A DNA stretch of 64,000 nucleotides from Umezawaea beigongshangensis (GTDB lineage Bacteria > Actinomycetota > Actinomycetes > Mycobacteriales > Pseudonocardiaceae): positions 1 to 64,000 of the forward strand of contig NZ_JAEIOJ010000002.1 of assembly GCF_016464305.1 (NCBI RefSeq), in the 5' to 3' direction. Of this stretch, positions 16,395-25,103 are shown in pieces (position 1 is the stretch's first letter; the number at the start of each line of letters is the position of its first letter). The position numbers and the translations under genes were made by a program. The notes below the pieces were generated by a model, which ran no database searches, had not been told where the DNA came from, and was given only the letters and a program-made list of their open reading frames with translations.

Positions 16395-17148
16395 CCGAGA
16401 ACTCCACCAGCGCCGCGCGGAACGCGTCCGGTTGCACGGCGAAGACTCCGCTGAACGGGTGCCCCAGCTCGATGGACACCCACAGCACGAGCGCGAGCGC
16501 CAGTGCGAGCACTCCCACGACGAGCACGTGCCGGACACCGGCGCTGAAGCCGATCACGAGCGGGAAGGCCACCATCAGCACCGCGCCCGCGACGGCTCCG
16601 ACGAGCAGCAGCTGGAGCAGGGCGTCACCGCCACCGGCGACGGCCACCCGCTCGCGCCTGCTGTCGACCACCTGCCGCACGTCGCGCAGGGCGTGCTCGC
16701 GGGCGCTCTTGACCTTCTCGTCCTCGACCGGCAGCGCCGCCACACCGGCGCGCAGCGACACGAGCAGCTCGTCGGCCCCCGGATCGGCCCGTCCCCGCTC
16801 CAGCAGCGACCACTCCTGGTCGACCACCCTGGTGGTGTAGTCGCGGATCAGCCCCCGCAGCTGGTCGCGCTCCTGCTCGGGCGCGGCGGCCACCTGCCAG
16901 TAGGCGTCCACCAGCGCGGCGGACTCGGTCGCTGACCGCTCGTGCACGTCGTTGCCCGCCTCCCAGGCGAACACGACGTAGAAGGCGAGGACGACGACGA
17001 ACAACGCGTTCAGCACCCCGCCGACGAACGACGCGGAATCACCGTCGAACTGCCCTTCCGAGGCGCGGCGCAGGCGTCCGGCGACGATCGTCGCGACTAT
17101 CGCGAGAACGACCGGAACGACGACGGCGACCGCGGAGAAGAAAGACAT
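16384..17148 (-). CDS. DUF4239 (bestrophin-like) membrane protein
   Basis: A 254-residue integral membrane protein with four predicted segments: two at the N-terminus (VAVVVPVVLAIVATIVAG; GVLNALFVVVLAFYVVFAW) and two at the C-terminus (LLVGAVAGAVLMVAFPLVIG; VLVVGVLALALALVLWVSI), around a helical cytosolic region with SATESAALVDAYWQVAA. This is the DUF4239 layout, whose function is not established; a channel-like role has been suggested from the bestrophin resemblance. ATG 17148 has GGAGG 8 nt upstream. It is divergent from the surface-protein gene. Confidence 0.85.
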   Translation of the reverse strand: MSFFSAVAVVVPVVLAIVATIVAGRLRRASEGQFDGDSASFVGGVLNALFVVVLAFYVVFAWEAGNDVHERSATESAALVDAYWQVAAAPEQERDQLRGLIRDYTTRVVDQEWSLLERGRADPGADELLVSLRAGVAALPVEDEKVKSAREHALRDVRQVVDSRRERVAVAGGGDALLQLLLVGAVAGAVLMVAFPLVIGFSAGVRHVLVVGVLALALALVLWVSIELGHPFSGVFAVQPDAFRAALVEFSVIP

Positions 17149-17311
17149 CCAGCATTCCTCCCCGGCGGTCGGCGCACCCGACATCGAAGCATCCTCGGGC
17201 GCTGCGCCGCACGTCAACGAGGTTGCCCCCATCGTGAACACCCGGCCGAGGGATGTGTTCCACCGCCGCGAAACCCTACAGTCGTCTGTCAGTTCCGGTG
17301 GGAGGTCATTC

Positions 17312-18757
17312 GTGCGCACGGTCAGGAGGTGGTGTGCGGCCGCGGCCTCCGGCGTCCTCTTCTTCGCACTCCCCGCCGAGATCTCCGCCGCTGTTCCCCC
17401 TGGGCTGGAACATCCCCTGCACGTCGCGTTCGACCGCACGGTGCGCGGGGACTTCGCGATGGCCGGGAACACCGTCACCGAGTGCCCGCCGCACTCCGTC
17501 GCGTGCCGGCGCGCGCAGAACCGGGAGGGCGAGGGGCTCAACAACCACTTCCCGATGCGGTGGGCCGACGTGGACGGCGATCCGGCGACGTTCACCTCCT
17601 CCACGGCGCTGCTGACGATCCCCGCGGGGGCGTCGGTCGTGCACGCCGAGCTGAACTGGGGCGGGGACACCGGCCGGTCGCGCACGGCACCGTGCGGCCG
17701 GGCCGGTCGCCCGGCGGGATCACCGCGGGAGCAGGCCGTCGCGCTGTCGGTGAACGGGACCACCACCAGGATCGGGCCGGGCCGGTTCGCGCTGCGGGAG
17801 GACGAGCCGGCCCGGCTGGGACCGGAGGACGGGCTGCTCTACAGCGCGCACGCCGACGTCACCGCGGAGTTCGCCGGTCTGCCGGGCGGCGCCGCGGCCG
17901 AGGTGGGCGTCGCCGACGTCTGGACCCCGCTGGGCCGGGACTGCGTGGGCGGCTGGTCGGTGGTGGTCGTGTGGTCGGCGGCCGACGCGCCGAGCCGGCG
18001 GGTGACGGTGCACGACGCGCACATCAGGACCTCCCAGCGCGCGCGGACCGTCCGCACACCGCTGCAGGTGGGTCCGGCGGCGCGCCTGGGCGTCACCGCG
18101 CACGAGGGCGACTGGGCGCTGGACGGTGACGAGATCTGGGTGGGCGGGCGGCGACTGGGCGAGCCGGGCAACGCGCTGACCTCCAGCGCGCTCGGGGCCG
18201 CGCGGCCCGCGCACCTCAACGGCATGAGCACCGACGTCGTCGTGTGGCCGCTGCCCGACGACGGAGACGAGGACGGCGGGGACGAGACGGTGCTGGAGTT
18301 CCGGGCCGTGCCGGACGTCTACCTCGTGCAGGGGGTCGTGGTGTCGTGGTCCGACCCCGAACGCGGGGGCGGCGCGGGCAACACGGTCCCACCCGCCCCG
18401 GTCGGGTCCGCGACGCCGGTGGAGCCGGTCCGCAACACCGTTCCGCCCGCGCCGGTGGTCCCACCGGCGCCACTCGTCCCGGTTCCCGTCGCGGAGCCGC
18501 CCGAGCCCGTGCCGTCCCCCGTACCGGTGGTCGAGCCGTCGGAGGAGCCGGTCACCACGGCGGCGCCGGTTCCTCCGCCGAGCAGTGCGGCGCCCCCCGC
18601 GAGCAGCGCGCCGCTCGCGGGCGACGAGCCGGAGGACTCCGTGCCGCCGGAGGAGGACTCGCTGGTGGCGGTGGCCGTGTTCATCGCGAGCCTGGCGGCG
18701 TTCGTGATGCTCGTGTCGATGGGCTCGGTGGCCGCCGCCGTGCGGCCCAAGAGCTGA
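17312..18757 (+). CDS. Secreted, membrane-anchored surface protein (DUF3344-like N-domain)
   Basis: A 481-residue protein: signal peptide (RRWCAAAASGVLFFALPAE, cut near ISAAV), a large extracellular beta-rich domain (NTVTECPP, WADVDGDPATFTSSTALLTI, ASVVHAELNWGGDTG, GGWSVVVVWSAADAP) that resembles DUF3344-type adhesin modules, a Pro/Val-rich stalk of about 100 residues (NTVPPAP repeats), and a C-terminal membrane helix VAVAVFIASLAAFVMLV followed by a short RPKS tail. No LPXTG motif is seen, so anchoring is by the helix. GTG 17312 has GGGAGG 7 nt before it. The role in adhesion or matrix binding is inferred only. Confidence 0.75.
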   Translation: MRTVRRWCAAAASGVLFFALPAEISAAVPPGLEHPLHVAFDRTVRGDFAMAGNTVTECPPHSVACRRAQNREGEGLNNHFPMRWADVDGDPATFTSSTALLTIPAGASVVHAELNWGGDTGRSRTAPCGRAGRPAGSPREQAVALSVNGTTTRIGPGRFALREDEPARLGPEDGLLYSAHADVTAEFAGLPGGAAAEVGVADVWTPLGRDCVGGWSVVVVWSAADAPSRRVTVHDAHIRTSQRARTVRTPLQVGPAARLGVTAHEGDWALDGDEIWVGGRRLGEPGNALTSSALGAARPAHLNGMSTDVVVWPLPDDGDEDGGDETVLEFRAVPDVYLVQGVVVSWSDPERGGGAGNTVPPAPVGSATPVEPVRNTVPPAPVVPPAPLVPVPVAEPPEPVPSPVPVVEPSEEPVTTAAPVPPPSSAAPPASSAPLAGDEPEDSVPPEEDSLVAVAVFIASLAAFVMLVSMGSVAAAVRPKS

Positions 18758-18759
18758 GC

Positions 18760-18794
18760 GGACCGTCCCGCCCCGAGCGGGGGCGGGACGGTCC
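18760..18794. terminator. 15-bp hairpin between convergent genes
   Basis: Arms 18760-18774 and 18780-18794 are exact reverse complements around a 5-base loop. It begins 3 nt after the surface-protein stop and ends 6 nt before the GH92 stop. Confidence 0.85.
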
Positions 18795-18799
18795 GGCCC

Positions 18800-21700
18800 T
18801 CACGCGAGGGTCAGCGCGTAGACCTCGATGCGCGGGTCGTCCGGCAGGGTCACCGAGTGGACGGTCTTCGCGCCGTCCAGGGGCAGCGACCGGCCGAACA
18901 GGCGCACGGGCGGGCCGTCCACGCCGCTGCCCGCCTTGATGCGGTGCGGCATGTCGAGCACGACCGTGCTGCCGGCCGGGGTGGACCCGGCCCAGTCGCC
19001 GACCACGACCGGCACGTCCGCGGTGGTGCCGTCGGTGTAGCGCACGGTCAGCGCGGACGTCACCGGGCCGTTGTGGGCGGCGGCGACGAGGCGCAGCGAG
19101 CCGTGCTTCCCCTGCGGCAGCAGCAGACCCCGGCCGCGGGCCTCGACGAAGTTCGCGGCCGTGCCGGTGGCGTTCGGAGCGACGTAGGTCGTGTCGCCCC
19201 AGACGACGGGGCCGGCCGCGGGCAGCAGGTCGCCGTCGTAGCTCCAGCCCTGACCGTCGAAGTCGCCCTGGGCCGACTGCGCCGTGGTGGCCGTCCCGTC
19301 GTGGTTCGCCTCGCGGGAGAGGTCCACCGCGCACTGCGTCCCCGCCAGGGCGGCGCAGACCGCCGCCTCCCGGACCTCGATCGACGCGGTGAGGTCCACG
19401 GTGCTCGCGCCGGGAGCCGACACGCTCACCTTCAGCGAGCTGGTGCCGACCGGGGTGCCCGCCGGAACGGTCACCTCCAGGGCGACGGTCTGCTGCGCGG
19501 GCAGCCGGTTCGACCTGATCACCAGCGGCGAGCGCGGGGTCGCCCGCACGGTCCAGCCCTGCGGCGCGGTGGTCCGCACGGTCACCGGCAGCGCGCCCGG
19601 TGCCTGGCCGAGCACGTCGAGGTTCAGCGGCACCGTCTGGGCCGTCGCGCCGGTGGGCACGACGGCGGACGCCGGTCGCAGCGAGGCGTCCACGTCGCGG
19701 CGGCCGTCGGCCTGCGCCCTGTTCACCGACGGCGGCGCGGCGTCGCGGCCGGTCCCCCAGGACGACGGCGTCGTGTCGAGCTGGTGGGCCAGCGTGCCGC
19801 CGTGCGCGATCGTCCTCCAGTCCAGCCAGGTCTGCCGCACGTCGCGGCCGTCGAACGACACGCTGCGCACGTAGCGCTTCGCGTCGCTCGCACCGGGCGC
19901 GGTGACGGTCAGCGTTCCGCCCTGCGAGGTGCCGTACCGGCCGATGCGGACGGTCGCGGACTCGAACTGCGGGCTGGACAGCGCGAGGAAGTTCGCGCCG
20001 CTCATCGTCGGGTAGAGCCCGAGGGAGGAGAAGACGTACCAGGCCGACATCGTGCCGAGGTCGTCGTTGCCGGTCATGCCGTCGGGTCCGGTGGTGAACA
20101 GCGTCATCGCCGCCCGCACGACCGTCGCGGTCTTCGCGGGCGCCCCGGCCCACAGGTAGACGTAGGGCGCGTGCAGGTCGGGTTCGTTGTTGGGGTTGTA
20201 GGTGGGCTTGCCGTAGTAGTCGTAGGGCTGGGTGATCCAGTCGGTGCGCGCGGTGCCCGCCGGGTCGGTGAGCAGCTCGTCGTAGACGAAGAAGTCGTCC
20301 AGGCGCCGCTCGGTGGCCTGCCGGCCGCCCATCAGGTCGACCAGTCCGGCCGTGTCCTGCGGGACGAGCCACTGGTACTGGTGGGCGCCGCCCTCGTGGA
20401 ACTGGTGCCCGGCCTCGACCGGGTCGTAGGGGGCGTACCAGGTGCCGGCGGTCGTGCGGGGGCGGAACTGCGCGATCGAGGAGTCCCACAGGTTGCGGTA
20501 CCACTGGCCGCGCTCGGCGAACGTCCTCGCGTCCTCGCGGTGTCCCAGGCCCTCGGCCATCAGGGCCAGAGCGGCGTCGGCCGCGGAGTACTCCAGGGTG
20601 GCCGACGCGGGGTGGACGCAGTCGTTGTCACCGCCCTTGTGCGCGCAGTCCTGACCCAGGACGAGCCCGGAGGGGATGTAGCCGCGGGCCTTGTAGTGCT
20701 CGACGCCGGAGCGGCCGTTGTACTGCGAGTCGGCGGGCGGCAGCGTGGTGGCGTTGGCCTTGAGCAGCCGGTACGCCTCCTCCTCGTGCCCGGCGAGCAG
20801 GCCCTTGGACCACGCCTCGACCAGGAAGGGCGTCACCGGGTCACCGGTCATGATGTTGGTCTCGCTGTTGGCCAGCGCCCAGCGCGGCAGCCAGCCGCCG
20901 TCGCGGCCGACGTCCAGGATCGACAGGGCCACGTCGCGGGCGACCTGCGGGCGCAGCACCTCCAGGAGCTGGTTCTGCGGCCGGTAGGTGTCCCAGAGGG
21001 AGAAGTTCTGGTACGGCGTGTGGTCGGTCGCCACGTGCACCCGGTCGTCGAACCCGGTGTAGCTGCCGTCGACGTCGCCGGCGAGGTTGGGGTGCAGCAG
21101 CGAGTGGTAGAGCGCCGTGTAGAACGCGGTCTGCCGCTCGGGGGTGCCGCCGCTGATGCCGATGGAGCGCAACTGCTCGGCCCACGTGTCGTGCAGGGCC
21201 GTGCGGGTGGCGTCGAAGTCGTGGGAGTCGCCGGTCTCGGCGGCGAGGTTGCGCCGCGCGCCCTCCACGCCCGTGTAGGACAGGCCGACCTTGAGCACGA
21301 CGTCGCGGTCCGCGGTCGCGTCGAAGGTGACCCACGCGCCGTTGCCGCCGGTGCCGGCGGCGTCGCGCGAGCCGGGGGTGCGGGTGGAGCCGCGCCACGT
21401 GCCGGTCGCGGTGAAGGGGCGGTCGAACGTGGCGGTGAAGTAGGTGGTGTGCTCGTCGCGGCCCGCGCAGAAGCCGCCGGAGCGCACGCGGCCCTCGACG
21501 GTGCGGTCGCCGACGACGTGGATCTCGGAGTCGAACACCGACTGGTTGGCCTTGCCGGTGTTGAACAGGACGTTGGCCGCGCCGGTGGCCGGGAAGGTGT
21601 AGCGCTGCCAGCCGGTGCGCTCGGTCGCGGTCAGCTCGGCGTTCACGCCGTAGCGCTTCAGGCCGACCCGGTAGTGACCGGGCGAGGCGTCCTCGTCGTC

Positions 21701-22090
21701 GTGCGAGTACTCCGAGCGGTAGGCGGCGGGGTCCACGGTGTCGACCGCGCCCGTGGTGGGCATGATCGGCAGCTCGCCCACCACGCCGCAGCCCACGCCG
21801 GACAGGTGGGTCTGGCTGAAGCCGTAGATCGAGTTCTGCTGGTGGTCGTAACCGCCCTGACCGCCGGTGTCGGGGCTGACCTGGACCATGCCGAACGGCG
21901 CGCTCGCTCCGGGGAAGGTGTTGCCGAAGTTCTGCGTGCCGACGAACGGGTTGACCAGCGTCGTCGGATCGGCGGGTTCTGCCGCCGCTGCGGCCGGTGC
22001 GGCGATCGCACCGCCGGACAGCAGTCCGGCGATCAGCAGGCCCGCCGTCGCCGCGGCGGGGGCACGGTGTCGTCTGACTCCAGGCGGCAT
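18800..22090 (-). CDS. Secreted GH92 alpha-mannosidase with C-terminal NEW3-like and CBM-like domains
   Basis: Glycoside hydrolase family 92 members are Ca-dependent exo-alpha-mannosidases acting on mannans or N-glycans. The 1096-residue precursor begins with a signal peptide (ending near APAAAAAEP) and the family N-domain NPFVGTQNFGNTFPGASAPF. The catalytic domain includes YNPNNEPDLHAPYVY, the region MTGNDDLGTMSAWYVFSSLG and LYPTMSGANFLAL. Residues from about 780 form an NEW3-type alpha-galactosidase-associated domain (QTVALEVTVPAGTPVG), and the last 160 a galactose-binding-like module (NHDGTATTAQSAQGDFDGQG). A LacI-type palindrome lies 18 nt before the start. GH43 lies upstream on the same strand with its own 131-bp gap. 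Confidence 0.95.
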   Translation of the reverse strand: MPPGVRRHRAPAAATAGLLIAGLLSGGAIAAPAAAAAEPADPTTLVNPFVGTQNFGNTFPGASAPFGMVQVSPDTGGQGGYDHQQNSIYGFSQTHLSGVGCGVVGELPIMPTTGAVDTVDPAAYRSEYSHDDEDASPGHYRVGLKRYGVNAELTATERTGWQRYTFPATGAANVLFNTGKANQSVFDSEIHVVGDRTVEGRVRSGGFCAGRDEHTTYFTATFDRPFTATGTWRGSTRTPGSRDAAGTGGNGAWVTFDATADRDVVLKVGLSYTGVEGARRNLAAETGDSHDFDATRTALHDTWAEQLRSIGISGGTPERQTAFYTALYHSLLHPNLAGDVDGSYTGFDDRVHVATDHTPYQNFSLWDTYRPQNQLLEVLRPQVARDVALSILDVGRDGGWLPRWALANSETNIMTGDPVTPFLVEAWSKGLLAGHEEEAYRLLKANATTLPPADSQYNGRSGVEHYKARGYIPSGLVLGQDCAHKGGDNDCVHPASATLEYSAADAALALMAEGLGHREDARTFAERGQWYRNLWDSSIAQFRPRTTAGTWYAPYDPVEAGHQFHEGGAHQYQWLVPQDTAGLVDLMGGRQATERRLDDFFVYDELLTDPAGTARTDWITQPYDYYGKPTYNPNNEPDLHAPYVYLWAGAPAKTATVVRAAMTLFTTGPDGMTGNDDLGTMSAWYVFSSLGLYPTMSGANFLALSSPQFESATVRIGRYGTSQGGTLTVTAPGASDAKRYVRSVSFDGRDVRQTWLDWRTIAHGGTLAHQLDTTPSSWGTGRDAAPPSVNRAQADGRRDVDASLRPASAVVPTGATAQTVPLNLDVLGQAPGALPVTVRTTAPQGWTVRATPRSPLVIRSNRLPAQQTVALEVTVPAGTPVGTSSLKVSVSAPGASTVDLTASIEVREAAVCAALAGTQCAVDLSREANHDGTATTAQSAQGDFDGQGWSYDGDLLPAAGPVVWGDTTYVAPNATGTAANFVEARGRGLLLPQGKHGSLRLVAAAHNGPVTSALTVRYTDGTTADVPVVVGDWAGSTPAGSTVVLDMPHRIKAGSGVDGPPVRLFGRSLPLDGAKTVHSVTLPDDPRIEVYALTLA

Positions 22091-22107
22091 GGGGACACCC
22101 TTCTCGC

Positions 22108-22121
22108 TGACATCGTTGTCA
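22108..22121. promoter_or_regulatory. LacI-family type operator upstream of the GH92 gene
   Basis: TGACATCGTTGTCA is a near-perfect palindrome (arms TGACA/TGTCA, centre TCGT) 17 nt before the GH92 ATG, where a bound repressor would block initiation. It closely resembles the TGACAACGTTGTCA class recognised by several actinobacterial LacI-family sugar regulators. No lacI gene is in the window, so the regulator would be encoded elsewhere. Confidence 0.7.
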
Positions 22122-22221
22122 CGCCCCGATGCGGACCCGGGGACCGGAGGTCACGGTCTCAGCGGGTTCCCCGCCTGTCAAAGAACCTGTCCGATTTCAG
22201 CCAGGCCGTCCACCGCCCGGC

Positions 22222-23889
22222 TCAACGGACGACCAGCCCCACGGTGACGGCCGCCGGGGTCTCGTGGTGGTGCCGGGTGTTGGCGACGTCGGTGTAGCTG
22301 CCGTCGGCACGCTGCCGCTGGTAGGTGATCGTCACCCGGGAGACGCCGCGCCGGTGCGGCGTCACGGTGACCTCGCCGCCGCTCACCGTGACGGTGGCGG
22401 CGCCCGCGGGCCGGACCTCGGCGCGCACCCGGTTCAGCGGGTTGGTGAGGTCGAACGCGGCTCCCGGCGCGCTGTGCACCCGCACGGTCGTCGTGACCGG
22501 CCGTCCCGCGGCGGTCCGCAGCACGCGCTGGTCGGCCACCGGGGTGATCGGCCCGACGCCCGACGGCATCGGCTCGTCGGTGGTGGACGACTCGATCGCC
22601 AGGTTCCCGTCGTCCAGGAGGAACCGGGAGGTGTAGAGCGCCCTGCCCGCGGTGGTCGACGGCCGCCCGTGGTGCACGTAGTACTGCTCCGCGCCGTCCG
22701 GGGACGCCGCGATGCTGCCGTGACCGGTCGAGTAGAGGCCCTTCGCCGGGTCCTGCGCCAGGACCGGGTTGTCCGGGCTCTTGCGCCACGGGCCGAGCGG
22801 GCTGGACGCGGTCGCGTAGCCGACGCCGTAGAACTCGTTCTCGTAGTTGTTGGCCGAGTAGGTCAGCAGGTACAGCGGCCGGCCCTGCGCGTCCGTCGTG
22901 CGGATCGTCGTCGAGCCCTCGGCCCAGCGCCGGTCCTTCTTCGCCCCTCCCGACCTCGCGTAGTCGTCGACGTGCGCGTTCTCCCACTCCTGCGGGTCCG
23001 CGCCGTGGTTCAGGATCGGGACGTAGCCGTCCTTCCTGGTGCCCGGCGGGTCCTCGGGAGCGAGGTTGGCGTTGCGGTACGCGGGCGCGATGCTCGGCAC
23101 GGTGCGGCCGGTCGGGTCGCTCCACCAGTCGCCGGTCAGCTCCACGGCGTAGATGTTCGACTCCTCGACGTACTTGCCGAGAGCGTCGTCCCAGACCCAG
23201 TTCCGGTAGGCGTTGCGGGAGAAGTAGAGGTAGATCCGGCCGTCGGCGTCGAAGAACACGTCGGGGTCGATGAACGGGATGTAGGTGCCCAGCGGCGCGG
23301 TCCGGCCCTCCTCCTGCGTGGCGGGCGGCTTCTTCTGCTCGGCGTCCATGATCAGGTTGACGTCGTGGTAGTCCGGGTCGTACGGGAAGTAGTCCAGCGG
23401 TGCCTCGACGATGTCGCGGAACGGTCCGGCGGGCGAGTCCGCCACCGCGACACCGACCTTGGACGGCTCCTCGAAGTCCGCGTACCGGAAGTTCTCGGCG
23501 ACGCGCGTGTTCATCCGGCCCGAGTAGAACAGGAAGTACAGGCCGGTGGCCGGGTTGTGGTAGACCTCCGGCGCCCAGAACCAGTCGTGGGCCCAGTTCC
23601 CGTCCTGCCCCTCCCGCAGCGCGCCGCCGGGCAGGTGCTCCCAGGTCGCGAGGTCGGGCGAGCGGTAGACGCCGAAGTGGTGGCCGGGATCGGCTCCCTC
23701 GGTGGAGTAGGCGTAGTAGTAGCCGCTGGCCCGGTCGAAGAGCACGTGCGGGTCCGCGCCGGGGCTGCCCGCGTCGTTGAACCAGGTGGCGTCCGTGGCC
23801 GGGGCGCGGTGCGGTGGCGCGGCCTCGGCTGGCACCGGCGCGAGCACCAGCGCCAGGACGACGGCACCGCGCAGCAGACTCTTCCTCAT
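22222..23889 (-). CDS. Secreted GH43-type five-bladed beta-propeller glycosidase
   Basis: The 555-residue precursor has a signal peptide (LLRGAVVLALVLAPVPAEAA) and a GH43/GH62-clan propeller: SPGADPHVLFD (likely catalytic base Asp), FWAPEVYHNPATGLYFLFYSG, YIPFIDPDVFFDADGRIYLY, then WAEGSTTIRT and STGHGSIAASPDG. A C-terminal beta domain of about 110 residues (TTTVRVHSAPGAAFDL) follows. GH43 enzymes mostly act on arabinan, xylan or beta-galactan; the subfamily cannot be fixed from sight. ATG 23889 is chosen over a GTG/ATG eight codons earlier because it starts a normal signal peptide. Confidence 0.85.
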   Translation of the reverse strand: MRKSLLRGAVVLALVLAPVPAEAAPPHRAPATDATWFNDAGSPGADPHVLFDRASGYYYAYSTEGADPGHHFGVYRSPDLATWEHLPGGALREGQDGNWAHDWFWAPEVYHNPATGLYFLFYSGRMNTRVAENFRYADFEEPSKVGVAVADSPAGPFRDIVEAPLDYFPYDPDYHDVNLIMDAEQKKPPATQEEGRTAPLGTYIPFIDPDVFFDADGRIYLYFSRNAYRNWVWDDALGKYVEESNIYAVELTGDWWSDPTGRTVPSIAPAYRNANLAPEDPPGTRKDGYVPILNHGADPQEWENAHVDDYARSGGAKKDRRWAEGSTTIRTTDAQGRPLYLLTYSANNYENEFYGVGYATASSPLGPWRKSPDNPVLAQDPAKGLYSTGHGSIAASPDGAEQYYVHHGRPSTTAGRALYTSRFLLDDGNLAIESSTTDEPMPSGVGPITPVADQRVLRTAAGRPVTTTVRVHSAPGAAFDLTNPLNRVRAEVRPAGAATVTVSGGEVTVTPHRRGVSRVTITYQRQRADGSYTDVANTRHHHETPAAVTVGLVVR

Positions 23890-23998
23890 CAGCACCCCAC
23901 GTCCTCGCACCACCCGATCGGTCCGTCCTCCGCATCCTGTGCCCCGACGCGCCGCCGGGCAAGCCGGTCGACCTGTTCGTCGTACGCGGCTCCCCCGC

Positions 23999-25003
23999 TC
24001 AGGAGAGCACCACGACCGCGAGCGGGAAGATCAGCGCGAGCACCGCGCCGATGCTGACGTTCACCGCGAGGTGCTCGACGAGGACCGCGACGAACTCGCG
24101 GATGATCGCGTTGGGCAGGAAGTACCGCGCGGTCGGCGCCCCGACGACGTGCCCGTTGACGCGCGCCTTGCGCGCCCAGAGCGCGGCGCGGAAGGCGTGG
24201 AAGTTGTTGGTGACGACCACGCAGCGGGCGTCGGGACGCACCCGGTCCATGATCGCCCGGCTGAACCGCAGGTTCTCCAGGGTCGTCGTGGACCGCTCCT
24301 CCAGCAGGATGCGGTCGTCCGGAACCCCTCGCTCGATCAGGTGGTCGGCCATCGCGCGCGCCTCGGACACCTCCTCGTCGGCCCCCTGACCACCGGAGGT
24401 CACGATCATCGGCGTGCGGCCGGCCGCCGTCGAGGCGTCGAAGACCTTCCGCGCGAGGTCGAGCCGGTTCGCCAGCAGCGGCGGCACGCGCGATCCGGCC
24501 AGTCCCGCGCCGAGCACCACGACGAAGTCCACGGCGTCGCGGCGCGGCATCCGGCCGTAGAGGAACGAGTACAGCAGGTAGCAGGTGAACACGAACGACG
24601 CGTAACCGATCAGCAGGGCCGTCGAGACGGTCACCACGAGCAGCGGGGTCGACCGGGTCAGCACCCCCGCGAACGCCAGGACGGCGAAGCCCACGATGCC
24701 GAGCCCGACGAGCAGGGACAGCAGGTTCGCCGGGCGGGCGCCCTCCCGCTTGATCATGGTCACACCGTTGGTGATCAGGAACACCGCCAGCAGGAGCCCG
24801 AGCAGCGGGGTCAGGACGAACACCGCCGACGCGGCCACGGCGGGCACGAGCGGCGTGCGGTACGACAGCGTCCAGTACCACCCCGCGGCGAAGAAGAGCA
24901 GGGTGAGCCCCAGGTACACGCCGTTGCGCAGCTGGCGGCGGTCGCGGGCGACGCTGACGACGAAGAGGACGAGGAAGACGGTGGCGACGAGGTGGAACGG
25001 CAC
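23999..25003 (-). CDS. YdcF/SanA-type DUF218 membrane protein
   Basis: The 334-residue protein has six to seven membrane helices before and around a DUF218 domain: VVLGAGLAGSRVPPLLANRL, MIVTSGGQGADEEVSEARAM, YLIERGVP-like segment, LLEERSTTTLENLRFS and VVTNNFHAFRAALWA. The family is implicated in envelope integrity and polysaccharide or vancomycin-related phenotypes in other bacteria, with unknown chemistry. GTG 25003 starts the first helix. It is divergent from the redox response-regulator gene, 100 bp away. Confidence 0.88.
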   Translation of the reverse strand: MPFHLVATVFLVLFVVSVARDRRQLRNGVYLGLTLLFFAAGWYWTLSYRTPLVPAVAASAVFVLTPLLGLLLAVFLITNGVTMIKREGARPANLLSLLVGLGIVGFAVLAFAGVLTRSTPLLVVTVSTALLIGYASFVFTCYLLYSFLYGRMPRRDAVDFVVVLGAGLAGSRVPPLLANRLDLARKVFDASTAAGRTPMIVTSGGQGADEEVSEARAMADHLIERGVPDDRILLEERSTTTLENLRFSRAIMDRVRPDARCVVVTNNFHAFRAALWARKARVNGHVVGAPTARYFLPNAIIREFVAVLVEHLAVNVSIGAVLALIFPLAVVVLS

Positions 25004-25103
25004 GGCGCAACGGTAGCCGCCGCCACCCGGCGACCTCCTCGTCCCCGCACGTCCGCGAGGTAGCGTTCACGCTGAGCACGAGGCCCTGCGAGAGGACCTG
25101 CGA

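Noticed and set aside
18857-22297. An 1146-residue plus-strand open frame opposite the GH92 gene
   Set aside because: Low-complexity shadow of the GH92 gene; the minus strand carries complete family motifs.
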